Notes under the pieces: model-generated
Told to the model about the DNA's origin: nothing
Seen by the model: only the letters and a program-made list of their open reading frames with translations
Database searches by the model: none
Source of the DNA: QHWT01 sp046734675
GTDB lineage: Bacteria; Acidobacteriota; Vicinamibacteria; Vicinamibacterales; 2-12-FULL-66-21
Direction of reading: 5' to 3'
Length of the DNA stretch: 9,233 nucleotides
NCBI GenBank assembly: GCA_046734675.1
Contig: JBKPRU010000034.1
Location: forward strand, 1-9,233
Shown here: positions 1-9,233 of the stretch, piece by piece
How the letters are laid out: each line of letters begins with the position of its first letter
How positions within the stretch are numbered: position 1 is the stretch's first letter
Position numbers and translations under genes: made by a program

Positions 1-659
1 GATACAACCTGCGCGTAGAAGCCAAACCCGACGATCGACCTGAAGAAATACTCGACGGGTACGAGGAGCAGGATCGGCGCGGCAAGGGCGCGCCAGGCGG
101 ATGCACGGTCCGCCGGCAACCCACGCCGTGTGACGAGAAACACGAGGCCGGCCTTGAGCCCTGCCGACACCGCCATGACTGGATGGACCACCCGCAGCGC
201 ATCGATGCGCAGCACCGACGCAAGCGTTGCGGCGAGCAGGTGACTTCCCGGCGTGTACTGCATCATCTCGCCGAGATACGGCGCCAGCGTCGGGTCGTGC
301 GGCAGACTACGCGCGCGCTGAATTGCGTGAATCAGCGAGAGATGGTGGACGATGTCTGGTCCGTCCGCGATCGGCAGGAGGGACGGCCACGCCGCCCGAA
401 GCAGCCACGCGGATACCGCCACGCTGACGAGCGCGAAGAACCCAAGGCCGACGCCTTGAACTGGCTCATCGGCCGTCGACGCGTGCTCCGTGATGGCAGC
501 GAGTGCTGCGCCGCAGACGACGGCGAAGACGATGCTGATGGAGGGTCGGATAGACAGATGCGCGGCGGCGAGGAGGACGCCGGCAACCATGACCGCGGCG
601 CCGGCGCCAAGGATGCCCGCCGCCAACGCTTCCGCGGTGACGGGCGCGCCGCGTCGCAT
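1..659 (-). CDS. Polytopic membrane protein, possibly GT-C-like glycosyltransferase (partial, C-terminus off window)
   Basis: The frame is open without a stop from the ATG at 659 to the left edge, giving 219 codons of an unfinished protein. It is strongly hydrophobic, with likely membrane segments at about residues 8-34, 39-57, 68-90, 157-177 and 188-204. Between the third and fourth lies a polar loop with DGPDIVHH (99-106) and, further on, YTPGSH (135-140). An acidic residue plus histidines after an early membrane helix, followed by a Y-x-PG-x-H motif, recalls the first outer loop of GT-C-fold glycosyltransferases and related uncharacterised membrane proteins, which use lipid-linked sugars at the cell surface. 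That assignment is a guess from layout; no family was confirmed. The ATG was chosen because it lies 8 bases after the purM stop and directly precedes the first hydrophobic stretch. No strong ribosome binding site is visible, so it may be coupled to purM translation. It occupies the place where purN often sits, but does not resemble PurN. Confidence 0.72.
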   Translation of the reverse strand, partial: MRRGAPVTAEALAAGILGAGAAVMVAGVLLAAAHLSIRPSISIVFAVVCGAALAAITEHASTADEPVQGVGLGFFALVSVAVSAWLLRAAWPSLLPIADGPDIVHHLSLIHAIQRARSLPHDPTLAPYLGEMMQYTPGSHLLAATLASVLRIDALRVVHPVMAVSAGLKAGLVFLVTRRGLPADRASAWRALAAPILLLVPVEYFFRSIVGFGFYAQVV

Positions 660-667
660 CGGTGGAC

Positions 668-1702
668 TCAGCTCGCGACGTATCGGACGCGCGGCTCGCC
701 GCCGGCGACGATCTCGCCGATGATGCGCGCGGTCGCGTCTCCCGCGTCGCGGAGAGCCGCGACGGTCGCGTCCGCATCCGCCGCGGAGACGACGAGAATC
801 AACCCAATGCCCATGTTGAAGGTGCGAAGCATGTCGTCCTGCGGCACCTTCCCTGCCGACTGCAGCCAGCGGAACACGGGCGGCACGTCCCACGACCCGA
901 GGCGGACAACCGCCTCGGCGCCTCGACCGAGCACGCGCGGCAGATTGTCCGTGATGCCGCCGCCCGTGATGTGCGCCATCGCCTTGATGGTGCCGCCATC
1001 AAGGAGCGGCCGAATCACCGGCAAGTAGGATCGATGAGGCGCCAGCAGCACGTTTCCGACCGTGTCGCCGAGCTCAGGGACACGATCCCGTACGTCCAGG
1101 CGAAGTGTCTCGAAGGCGATCCGTCGCGCGAGCGAGTAACCGTTCGTGTGCAGACCCGATGACGCGAGGCCAATCAAGGCATCCCCGGGCGCGAGACTCC
1201 GTCCATCGATGAGCCGCTCGCGCTCGACGACGCCGACGATGAATCCCGCGACGTCGTACTCGCCGTCGGCGTAAAAGCCCGGCATCTCGGCGGTCTCGCC
1301 GCCGAGGAGCGCGCAGCCATTGTCGCGGCACGCGCGCGACAGCCCCTCGACGATCTGCACCGCAACGTCCGGATCGAGACGGCCGGTCGCGAGGTAGTCG
1401 AGAAAGAACAGCGGCTGGGCCCCTTGGACCAGGATGTCATTGACGCAGTGGTTCACGAGGTCCACGCCGATGGTGTTATGGACGCCGGTCATGAAGGCGA
1501 GGCGCAGCTTGGTGCCGACCCCGTCGGCGCTCGAGACGAGCACCGGATCCTTCCGCGGCGCGGCGCCGAGATGAAACAGGCCGCCGAACGATCCGAGATC
1601 GGACAGGACGCCCGGCGTCGCGGTCTGCCGCGCCAGGCCGCGGATACGGCGAACGACTTCGTTGCCCGCGTCGATGTCGACGCCGGACGCCTTGTAATCC
1701 AT
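668..1702 (-). CDS. purM: Phosphoribosylformylglycinamidine cyclo-ligase (AIR synthetase)
   Basis: PurM uses ATP to close the imidazole ring, turning FGAM into 5-aminoimidazole ribonucleotide in the cytoplasm. The 344-residue product has the usual family length (E. coli PurM is about 345). Seen motifs are the N-terminal nucleotide-binding DGVGTK (60-65), GGETAEMPG (134-142), SGLHTNGYS (182-190) and the C-terminal-domain AHITGGGITDNLPR (243-256), all diagnostic of PurM within the PurM/PurL/SelD/HypE fold. The start ATG shares one base with the TGA of the preceding HEAT-repeat gene (TGATG), with a GGAG at 1708-1711 five bases ahead, so translation is probably coupled. Its substrate is made by PurS/PurQ/PurL, encoded upstream in the same string. 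The protein appears intact, with no frameshift or missing motif. Confidence 0.98.
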   Translation of the reverse strand: MDYKASGVDIDAGNEVVRRIRGLARQTATPGVLSDLGSFGGLFHLGAAPRKDPVLVSSADGVGTKLRLAFMTGVHNTIGVDLVNHCVNDILVQGAQPLFFLDYLATGRLDPDVAVQIVEGLSRACRDNGCALLGGETAEMPGFYADGEYDVAGFIVGVVERERLIDGRSLAPGDALIGLASSGLHTNGYSLARRIAFETLRLDVRDRVPELGDTVGNVLLAPHRSYLPVIRPLLDGGTIKAMAHITGGGITDNLPRVLGRGAEAVVRLGSWDVPPVFRWLQSAGKVPQDDMLRTFNMGIGLILVVSAADADATVAALRDAGDATARIIGEIVAGGEPRVRYVAS

Positions 1703-2862
1703 CAGAACTCCAGCGTCTGAATCAGCTCGTCGGTGACGCGGCGCTCGGGCGAGCGCTCGACGGCGCGCCAGTAGGCTCGGCGGACGGTCGCGAAGAAGCG
1801 CTCCTCCTCGTAGTCCTCCTCCAGCATGTCGAACGCATCGCGAAGTAGCAGCGTGCTGTCGTGCAGGTCGGTTCGCACGGCCAGCAGCTTCATCAGAAGC
1901 GGCGTGTTCCGGAGCGCGACGCTACCGAACGCGAGCGCGATCGGCGCCCGCGCCGGGTCCTTGGCCGTTGCGCCGAGGTCGATGAGCGTCCCCGCCGCGT
2001 CTTCCTTGCCGCTGGCCGCCAGCGCCCCGAGACTGCGCGCGGCCGCGCGCACCAGGTCCTGATAGCCGACGTTCTTCATCGCGAACATCAGCGTGTCGAT
2101 GACGAATTTCTGGTGCGACCCGCAGTTGGTGCCGAGCATGCAAATCGCGGCGGCGATGACCGGCTGGCGCACACGAGGCGCGGAGCCTTGGAGCGACGCG
2201 AGCACACCGACCGCGCGTTGATCGCCGATGCGCCCGAGCGCGAGCACGGCGTCCTCCTGGAGCGGACCATCCCGTTTCGCCACGTCCATGATCGGCGCGA
2301 GCGCGTACGCCGCCTTGTAGTCGCCGAGCGCTTCGATGAGGGCGGCGCGAAACAGATCCTGACCGCGCAGGACGAGCGCGGTCAGCGCGGTGCGCACCTT
2401 CGGCTCGTCGCCGTATGCGGCAAGCGCGCGCGTCAGCGCCGGCCGCACGAACTCCCCGTCCTCTTTGTCCAGTGCTTTGAGCAGACGGTCGGCCATACCG
2501 CGTTCCGGGTTGTGCTCGAAATACGCGTACGCGACCGTGCGCAGACGATCGTTGGGCTCGTCCAGCGCGTCGGCCATCACGTCGCGGGCGCGCGGATCGT
2601 TGAAACCGGACAACAGCACCAGCGCGCGAAAGCGCACGTAGCCGTCAGCGTGGCCGGATGCGGCCTGAATCAGCGCCGGCACCGCCTGGGCGACCGGGGC
2701 GCGACGGACGGTCCGCGCCGCCTGCGTGCGTATCGCGGCTTCGAATTTTCCGAGATTGTCGATCGCGGCCGTGAGCTGCGCGGGCGAGACCGTCGCACGC
2801 TCCTGCGGGTCGGGGTTGACGACGAGGAGCACCGACAGCGCAAGCAGCGAGGCGAGGCGCAT
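1702..2862 (-). CDS. Exported HEAT-repeat protein of unknown function
   Basis: The 386-residue product starts with MR and a hydrophobic stretch (LASLLALSVLLVV, residues 3-15), which looks like a signal peptide or N-terminal membrane anchor. There is no lipobox cysteine and no clear AxA cleavage site. The rest is almost all paired helices of HEAT/PBS-lyase type, roughly residues 38-66, 74-101, 105-132, 137-165, 169-196, 203-225 and 268-296; segments such as VRFRALVLLSGFNDPRA and EDAVLALGRIGDQRAV show the repeat pattern. Two cysteines, C241 and C247, could form a disulfide if the protein is exported. The tail has an acidic patch (EEDYEEE, 348-354). HEAT solenoids are protein-binding scaffolds; no catalytic residues can be named. 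The ATG lies 3 bases after the purF stop and the TGA overlaps the purM ATG, so it is locked into the purine operon. Whether it has a purine-related job cannot be told from sequence. Confidence 0.88.
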   Translation of the reverse strand: MRLASLLALSVLLVVNPDPQERATVSPAQLTAAIDNLGKFEAAIRTQAARTVRRAPVAQAVPALIQAASGHADGYVRFRALVLLSGFNDPRARDVMADALDEPNDRLRTVAYAYFEHNPERGMADRLLKALDKEDGEFVRPALTRALAAYGDEPKVRTALTALVLRGQDLFRAALIEALGDYKAAYALAPIMDVAKRDGPLQEDAVLALGRIGDQRAVGVLASLQGSAPRVRQPVIAAAICMLGTNCGSHQKFVIDTLMFAMKNVGYQDLVRAAARSLGALAASGKEDAAGTLIDLGATAKDPARAPIALAFGSVALRNTPLLMKLLAVRTDLHDSTLLLRDAFDMLEEDYEEERFFATVRRAYWRAVERSPERRVTDELIQTLEF

Positions 2863-2865
2863 CCG

Positions 2866-4343
2866 TTATTCGACCGCCTTGAGCGCGAGCTGCAGATAGG
2901 CCTGCTCGTCGCGCGGGAAGGCGACGGGATACACGCCCGTATAGCACGAGGTGCAATACGAGGCGCTATCCGGCCTGACGGCGCGCAGCAGCCCGCCGAG
3001 GCTCAGATACGCGAGGCTGTCCGCCTCGATGAACTCGCGGATCTGATCGAGCGGCTGGTTCGCCGCAATCAACTCCGAGCGGCTCGGCGTGTCGACGCCG
3101 TAGAAGCACGGCGACATCGTCGGGGGGCAGCTGATGCGGACGTGCACTTCCTTTGCGCCGGCCGCGCGCACCATCTTCACGATCTTCCGGCTCGTCGTGC
3201 CGCGCACGAGTGAGTCGTCCACGAGGACGACGCGCTTGCCCTCGAGCACGCTGCGGACCGGATTCAGCTTCACGCGGACGTTGAAGTGGCGAATCGCCTG
3301 CTGCGGCTGGATGAAGGTGCGTCCGACGTAATGATTGCGGATGAGGCCCATCCGCATGGGAATTCCCGATGCCTCGGCAAAGCCGGTGGCGGCACAGACG
3401 CCGGAGTCGGGAATGGGGGAAACGACGTCCGCATCGACGGCCGATTCCTCGGCGAGGATGCGGCCGAGATCCGTGCGGACCTCGTTGACGCTCTTCCCGA
3501 ACACATAGCTGTCGGGACGCGCGAAATAGACGTGCTCGAACACGCAGTGCGCGAGCGGCGCCTGGGGAAACGCGCGCATCGATCGCATTCCGCCGTCGCT
3601 GATGATGAGCACCTCGCCCGGTTCGACGTCGCGCACGTAGGTGGCGCCAATGAGATCGAGCGCGCACGTCTCCGAGCACACGATGTACGCCTCACCAAGC
3701 CGGCCGACCGCGAGCGGCCGGAAGCCGTGGGGATCCCGCGCGGCGATGAGACGGTCCTTCGTCAGCAACACGAACGAGAAGGCGCCGCTGACCTGGCGAA
3801 TCGATTCGATCAGCGCGTCCTCGACCGTATGCTCGCGCGAGCGCGCGTACAAGTGCAGAACGACCTCGGTGTCGCTGCTCGTCTGGAAGATCGATCCGTC
3901 GCGGACGAGGCGATCGCGCAGCTCGCGGGCGTTCACGAGATTGCCGTTGTGCGCGATGGCGATTTGCCCGTGCGCGCAATCAATCAGGATCGGCTGCGCG
4001 TTCTGGAGGCGGCTTTCACCGGCGGTCGAGTAGCGCGTGTGGCCAATGGCGATGTGCCCGGGCAGCGTCTCGAGCGCGCGTTCGTCGAATGCGTCGGCAA
4101 CATGACCCATCGCGCGCGACAGGCGCATCTTCTCGCCGTCGCCGGTGGCAATGCCGGCGCTCTCCTGGCCGCGGTGCTGCAAGGCATACAGCCCGAGGTA
4201 GGTGAGATTCGCCGCTTCGGGATGACCGTAAATCCCGAACACACCGCACTCGTCTTTTAATTTATCCAGTTGCTCGCGCTCTTCGAGCGCTCGCGTACTT
4301 GCGGCTCCTGCGGCGCTACCTTGCGGCATCTCGTCGTCGAGGT

Positions 4344-4347
<4 letters not shown>
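2866..4347 (-). CDS. purF: Amidophosphoribosyltransferase (glutamine PRPP amidotransferase), Fe-S type
   Basis: PurF makes 5-phosphoribosylamine from PRPP and glutamine, the committed step of purine synthesis. The 493-residue product has an N-terminal class II (Ntn) glutaminase domain beginning at C34 in CGVFGI, with HTRYSTAG (103-110) and HNGNLVN (133-139), then a phosphoribosyltransferase domain with the PRPP loop VVLVDDSLVRGTTS (373-386). C268, C414 (PCFYGVD), C465 and C468 (YCTSC) match the four cluster ligands of the Bacillus-type enzyme, so a [4Fe-4S] cluster and propeptide removal exposing C34 are expected. The 33-residue propeptide is longer than the 11 residues of B. subtilis PurF. 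The ATG at 4347 overlaps the purL stop (ATGA) and has AAGGG at 4355-4359, seven bases ahead. The frame stays open to 4680, but that stretch only shadows purL. Feedback control by purine nucleotides is known for the family, not shown here. Confidence 0.98.
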
Positions 4348-7266
<2,919 letters not shown>

Positions 7267-7270
<4 letters not shown>

Positions 7271-7506
7271 AACACCTCGACGCGATAACTTTCGATGACC
7301 GGGTTGGCGAGTACCTTGTCGGCCACTTCCGAGGCCAGCGCCTTCGCCTGATCGGCAGAGCCGGCGTTCAATTCGAGCTCGAAGAACTTGCCCTGCCGCA
7401 CGTCGTCGACGCCCGCGTAGCCAAGCGAGTGGAGCGCCTCGGCAATCGTGCGACCCTGCGGATCGAAGACGGATGGTTTCAGCGTGACGTAAACGCGAGC
7501 TTTCAA
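7267..7506 (-). CDS. purS: Phosphoribosylformylglycinamidine synthase subunit PurS (TTG start)
   Basis: PurS is the small dimeric subunit that bridges PurL and PurQ and is needed for ammonia transfer in FGAM synthase. The 79-residue product has the family's ordinary size and opening, KARVYVTLKPSVFDPQG (2-18), followed by EALHSLGY (24-31) and the strand KFFELEL (40-46). The start is TTG, not ATG: no in-frame ATG precedes the conserved first strand, and GGAGG lies four bases upstream, so the TTG is well supported. The TGA overlaps the purQ ATG. A strong hairpin ends four bases before the GGAGG, which could affect how often this gene is translated. It is separated from purB by 82 non-coding bases, the only sizeable gap inside the purine cluster. 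Confidence 0.96.
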
Positions 7507-7510
7507 TCGT

Positions 7511-7515
7511 CCTCC
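7511..7515 (-). promoter_or_regulatory. Ribosome binding site of purS
   Basis: GGAGG on the minus strand, four bases (ACGA) before the TTG codon at 7506-7504. The spacing is on the short side. It decides the purS start, because no ATG is available in frame before the conserved N-terminal strand. Confidence 0.75.
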
Positions 7516-7517
7516 GA

Positions 7518-7581
7518 GACTTCCGGCTAACGCCGGAAGCTACGAGAATCTACCGGTCGCTTCCGCGTCGAGGCGGAAGTC
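7518..7581 (-). repeat. Double stem-loop palindrome between purB and purS (REP/REPIN-like)
   Basis: The purB-purS gap holds two related hairpins. On the plus strand one is CTTCCGGC-TAAC-GCCGGAAG (7520-7539, eight perfect base pairs, four-base loop) and the other CTTCCGC-GTCGAG-GCGGAAG (7560-7579, seven pairs, six-base loop). The arms also pair across the element: GACTTCCGGC at 7518-7527 with GCGGAAGTC at 7573-7581, and GCCGGAAGC at 7532-7540 with GCTTCCGC at 7559-7566, each with a single extra base. The whole 64 bases is therefore an imperfect palindrome around a centre near 7549. Two inverted copies of a short palindromic unit with a linker is the architecture called a REPIN or BIME in other bacteria. 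Repetition elsewhere in the genome cannot be checked here. There is no U-tract, so it is a poor intrinsic terminator; it might stabilise the upstream mRNA or attenuate purS. Confidence 0.6.
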
Positions 7582-7588
7582 GCGCCCT

Positions 7589-8905
7589 TCAGGCGGGCAT
7601 CATCGCCGGCGCGCCCACGAAGACGCGCGCGAACACCTTGTCGACGTTGCGGAGCTGATCCTCGAGATCGAATGCTTTTTCGATCTCGTCGCGCGAGAGC
7701 ACCTTGATGACGTCCGCGTCGGCGAGCAGCAACTCCTTGAAGTCGCGCTTGTCGTGAAAGGAGCGCATGGCGTTGCGCTGGACCCACTCGTAGGCCTGCT
7801 CGCGCGACACGCCGCGGCGCGCCAGTTCGAGCAGCACCGTCCCCGAGAAGACCACGCCGCGCGAGCGATCCAGGTTCTCCTTCATGCGATCGGGATACAC
7901 GACCATCCCGCGGACGATCCGCGTGAAGCGCCGCAGCATGTGATCGAGCACGATGAAGCTGTCGGGCAGAATCACGCGCTCGACCGATGAATGCGAGATG
8001 TCGCGTTCGTGCCAAAGGGCGATGTTCTCGTACGCGGCCATCGCGTTGGCGCGGATCAGGCGGGCGAGCCCGACGATCTGCTCGCAGCCAATCGGATTGC
8101 GCTTGTGCGGCATCGCCGACGAGCCCTTCTGTCCTTTGCCGAACGGCTCTTCGATCTCGCCGATTTCCGTCTTCTGCAGTCCGCGAATCTCGAGCGCGAA
8201 CTTCTCCAGCGATGCGGCGGTGATGGCCAGCGCGGACAGCAGCTCCGCATGCCGGTCGCGCTGGATGACCTGCGACGAGACCGGCGCGGGCTGGAGGCCG
8301 AGCCGCTCGCACACGCGCTGCTCGATCTCGGGGTCGAGGTGCGCGAACGTGCCGACCGCGCCGGAGATCTTGCCGGCCGAGACGATGTCGCGCGCGCGCA
8401 GCACCCGGTCGAGATCGCGCTGCAGCTCGACGTACCAGAGCGCGAGCTTGAGGCCAAGCGTCATCGGCTCGGCGTGCACACCGTGCGTGCGGCCGATCAT
8501 CGGGGTGTGCTTGTGCTCCTCCGCGCGCTCGCGCACGGCCTCGATCAGGCCGGCGAGATTCTTCACGATGAGCGCGCACGCCTCCCGCATCTGCAGCGCC
8601 AGCGCCGTGTCGAGGACGTCAGAAGACGTGAGGCCGAAATGCAGCCACCGCGCCGCCGGGCCGACCCGCTCGGCGACCGCGGTCGTGAACGCAATCACGT
8701 CGTGCTGCGTCGTCTGTTCGATCTCGTCGATGCGGGCGATGTCGAACGACGCCTTCGCGCGGAGCTCGCGCGCGGCGTCCGTCGGGATGATGCCCGCCTC
8801 CGCCATCGCGTCGGTGGCGGCGAGCTCGACTTGCAGCCAGGTGTCGTAACGGCGCTGATCACTCCAGATCGCGCCCATTTCGGGATGTGTATACCTTGGG
8901 ATCAT
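7589..8905 (-). CDS. purB: Adenylosuccinate lyase
   Basis: PurB removes fumarate twice in purine metabolism: from SAICAR to give AICAR, and from adenylosuccinate to give AMP. The 438-residue product belongs to the fumarase/aspartase superfamily. Seen motifs are TSSDVLDT (93-100), GRTHGVHAEPMTLG (138-151) and the superfamily signature GSSAMPHKRNP (261-271) on the mobile catalytic loop. Histidines fall at 68, 89 and 141, the positions I recall for the active-site histidines of B. subtilis PurB, which supports numbering from this start. I chose the ATG at 8905, giving MIPRYTHPEM, rather than a TTG three codons earlier: the conserved N-terminus begins here and GAGG (8909-8912) lies three bases before it, whereas the TTG overlaps that site. 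It is the first purine gene here, 97 bases after the M16 peptidase stop, and precedes purS by 82 bases. Confidence 0.97.
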   Translation of the reverse strand: MIPRYTHPEMGAIWSDQRRYDTWLQVELAATDAMAEAGIIPTDAARELRAKASFDIARIDEIEQTTQHDVIAFTTAVAERVGPAARWLHFGLTSSDVLDTALALQMREACALIVKNLAGLIEAVRERAEEHKHTPMIGRTHGVHAEPMTLGLKLALWYVELQRDLDRVLRARDIVSAGKISGAVGTFAHLDPEIEQRVCERLGLQPAPVSSQVIQRDRHAELLSALAITAASLEKFALEIRGLQKTEIGEIEEPFGKGQKGSSAMPHKRNPIGCEQIVGLARLIRANAMAAYENIALWHERDISHSSVERVILPDSFIVLDHMLRRFTRIVRGMVVYPDRMKENLDRSRGVVFSGTVLLELARRGVSREQAYEWVQRNAMRSFHDKRDFKELLLADADVIKVLSRDEIEKAFDLEDQLRNVDKVFARVFVGAPAMMPA

Positions 8906-9002
8906 CTTCCTCAAATGGGGCTTCGCCCCAAACCCCGGCTCGGTCGCTCGCGGGGGCCCCTTCGCCCCGCTCCGCTCCCTCGCAAGGCGCGCTGCGCGCG
9001 CC
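8906..9002 (-). repeat. GC-rich non-coding leader of purB with three tandem hairpins
   Basis: The 97 bases between the M16 stop and the purB ATG hold three consecutive inverted repeats: AAGGCGCGC/GCGCGCCTT (8984-8992 and 8996-9004), GCGGGG/CCCCGC (8950-8955 and 8965-8970), and TGGGGC/GCCCCA (8916-8921 and 8925-8930). The plus-strand nonamer CTTCGCCCC occurs twice (8921-8929 and 8960-8968). On the transcribed sense there are four G4 tracts, two of them separated only by TTT. I could not pick out a -35/-10 pair, and nothing resembles the conserved core of a purine riboswitch. The base composition is unlike the flanking coding DNA and looks like a low-complexity or dispersed palindromic repeat. 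The last hairpin ends ten bases before the purB start and so may influence its translation. Confidence 0.55.
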
Positions 9003-9004
9003 TT
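8984..9004 (-). terminator. Possible weak terminator hairpin after the M16 peptidase gene
   Basis: A nine-base-pair perfect stem (AAGGCGCGC/GCGCGCCTT) with a three-base loop overlaps the TAA of the M16 gene at 9003-9005. Position and stability suit a transcription terminator, but on the minus strand only two T residues follow the stem, so classic intrinsic termination would be poor. It could equally be an mRNA 3'-end stabiliser or the first unit of the repeat cluster that fills this gap. Confidence 0.35.
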
Positions 9005-9233
9005 AGCCTAAATCTAGTTGGGCGCGTGTGACTTCCGCCGGCGACGGCCCAAGGACCGTGGCCGCGAGCGACCCGTTGGCGAACAGCTCGCGAGCGACGC
9101 GCTGCACGTCCTCACGGGAGACGCGCTCGACGCCGGCCAGCGTTTCATCCAGCCCGAAGTGCCGATCGAAGTAGATTTCCTGCCGCGCCAGGTGCGACAT
9201 CCGGCTGGCGGTGTTCTCGAGGCTCAGCATCAG
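9003..9233 (-). CDS. M16-family zinc peptidase, C-terminal fragment (runs off window)
   Basis: The last 76 codons of a gene that enters from the right edge and ends with TAA at 9003-9005. The visible sequence, with SLENTASRMSHLARQEIYF near its start, then VSREDVQRVARELF and LAATVLGP, is the typical C-terminal end of M16 (pitrilysin/processing-peptidase-like) proteins: a helix with S-R-M and R-Q-E, the V-x-x-E-D-V-x-x-V-A helix, and the closing strand. The catalytic HxxEH motif would lie far upstream, outside the window, so whether this is an active subunit or an inactive partner cannot be told. It has the same orientation as the purine genes, but the 97-base gap with hairpins suggests it may be a separate transcription unit. 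Confidence 0.85.
   Translation of the reverse strand: MMLSLENTASRMSHLARQEIYFDRHFGLDETLAGVERVSREDVQRVARELFANGSLAATVLGPSPAEVTRAQLDLG

Noticed and set aside
183..1028. Plus-strand open frame across the purM end and the membrane-protein gene
   Set aside because: The product is arginine-rich low complexity, while the minus strand gives clear PurM motifs and regular hydrophobic segments.
1861..3213. Long plus-strand open frame opposite the HEAT gene and purF
   Set aside because: Its product is rich in Arg, His and Ala with no recognisable motif, as expected from the complement of GC-rich coding DNA, and it spans two well-supported minus-strand genes.
7518..7581. CRISPR array or intrinsic terminator reading of the double hairpin
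   Set aside because: Only two inverted units with no regular spacers are present, and no T-rich run follows either stem on either strand.
8906..8914. TTG start for purB three codons before the ATG
   Set aside because: That TTG overlaps the GAGG ribosome binding site and would add residues before the conserved MIPRYTHPEM start.
8906..9002. Purine or other riboswitch ahead of purB
   Set aside because: The segment is explained by three simple GC hairpins; I see no three-way junction with the conserved pyrimidine-rich loops of the purine aptamer.
9003..9016. AT-rich patch at the end of the M16 gene as a -10 promoter element for purB
   Set aside because: A TAGATT/TAGGCT-like string is visible on the minus strand, but no suitable -35 partner could be identified and a strong hairpin lies immediately downstream, so it is not called.

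Overview
This is a chromosomal segment of a GC-rich bacterium. Almost all of it is a de novo purine biosynthesis cluster, and every gene reads leftward (minus strand). In transcription order the window holds: the C-terminal end of an M16-family zinc peptidase, purB, purS, purQ, purL, purF, a signal-peptide-bearing HEAT-repeat protein, purM, and the N-terminal part of a polytopic membrane protein. High GC, small-type PurL with separate PurS and PurQ, a Bacillus-type PurF with iron-sulfur cysteines, and an exported HEAT-repeat protein inside a housekeeping operon would suit Acidobacteriota (perhaps Vicinamibacteria). That assignment is inference from style; no rRNA or other marker gene is present.

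Layout from the right edge. Bases 9003-9233 encode the end of the M16 peptidase. Bases 8906-9002 are a non-coding leader filled with three consecutive GC-rich hairpins. purB follows (7589-8905). Next is an 82-base gap containing a 64-base double hairpin that resembles a REP/REPIN element. purS then starts at a TTG codon behind a GGAGG. From purS onward there are no real gaps: purS/purQ, purQ/purL and purL/purF each overlap by 4 bases (ATGA), purF and the HEAT gene are 3 bases apart, the HEAT gene and purM share one base (TGATG), and the membrane-protein gene starts 8 bases after purM. From purS to the left edge this looks like one transcript with translational coupling; purB probably belongs to it too.

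The enzymes cover several steps of IMP synthesis. PurF commits PRPP to the pathway. PurS, PurQ and PurL form the FGAM synthase complex. PurM closes the imidazole ring. PurB acts later on SAICAR and again on adenylosuccinate. The order B-S-Q-L-F-M matches the Bacillus subtilis pur operon except that purC is absent between purB and purS (the palindrome lies there) and a HEAT gene is inserted between purF and purM. purN, purH, purD, purC, purE and purK are not in the window; instead of purN, a predicted membrane protein follows purM.

No tRNA, rRNA, CRISPR array, insertion sequence or phage gene was seen. I found no obviously new system. The items most worth a second look are the exported HEAT protein locked into the purine operon, the two non-coding stem-loop clusters, and the membrane protein at the end of the gene string.
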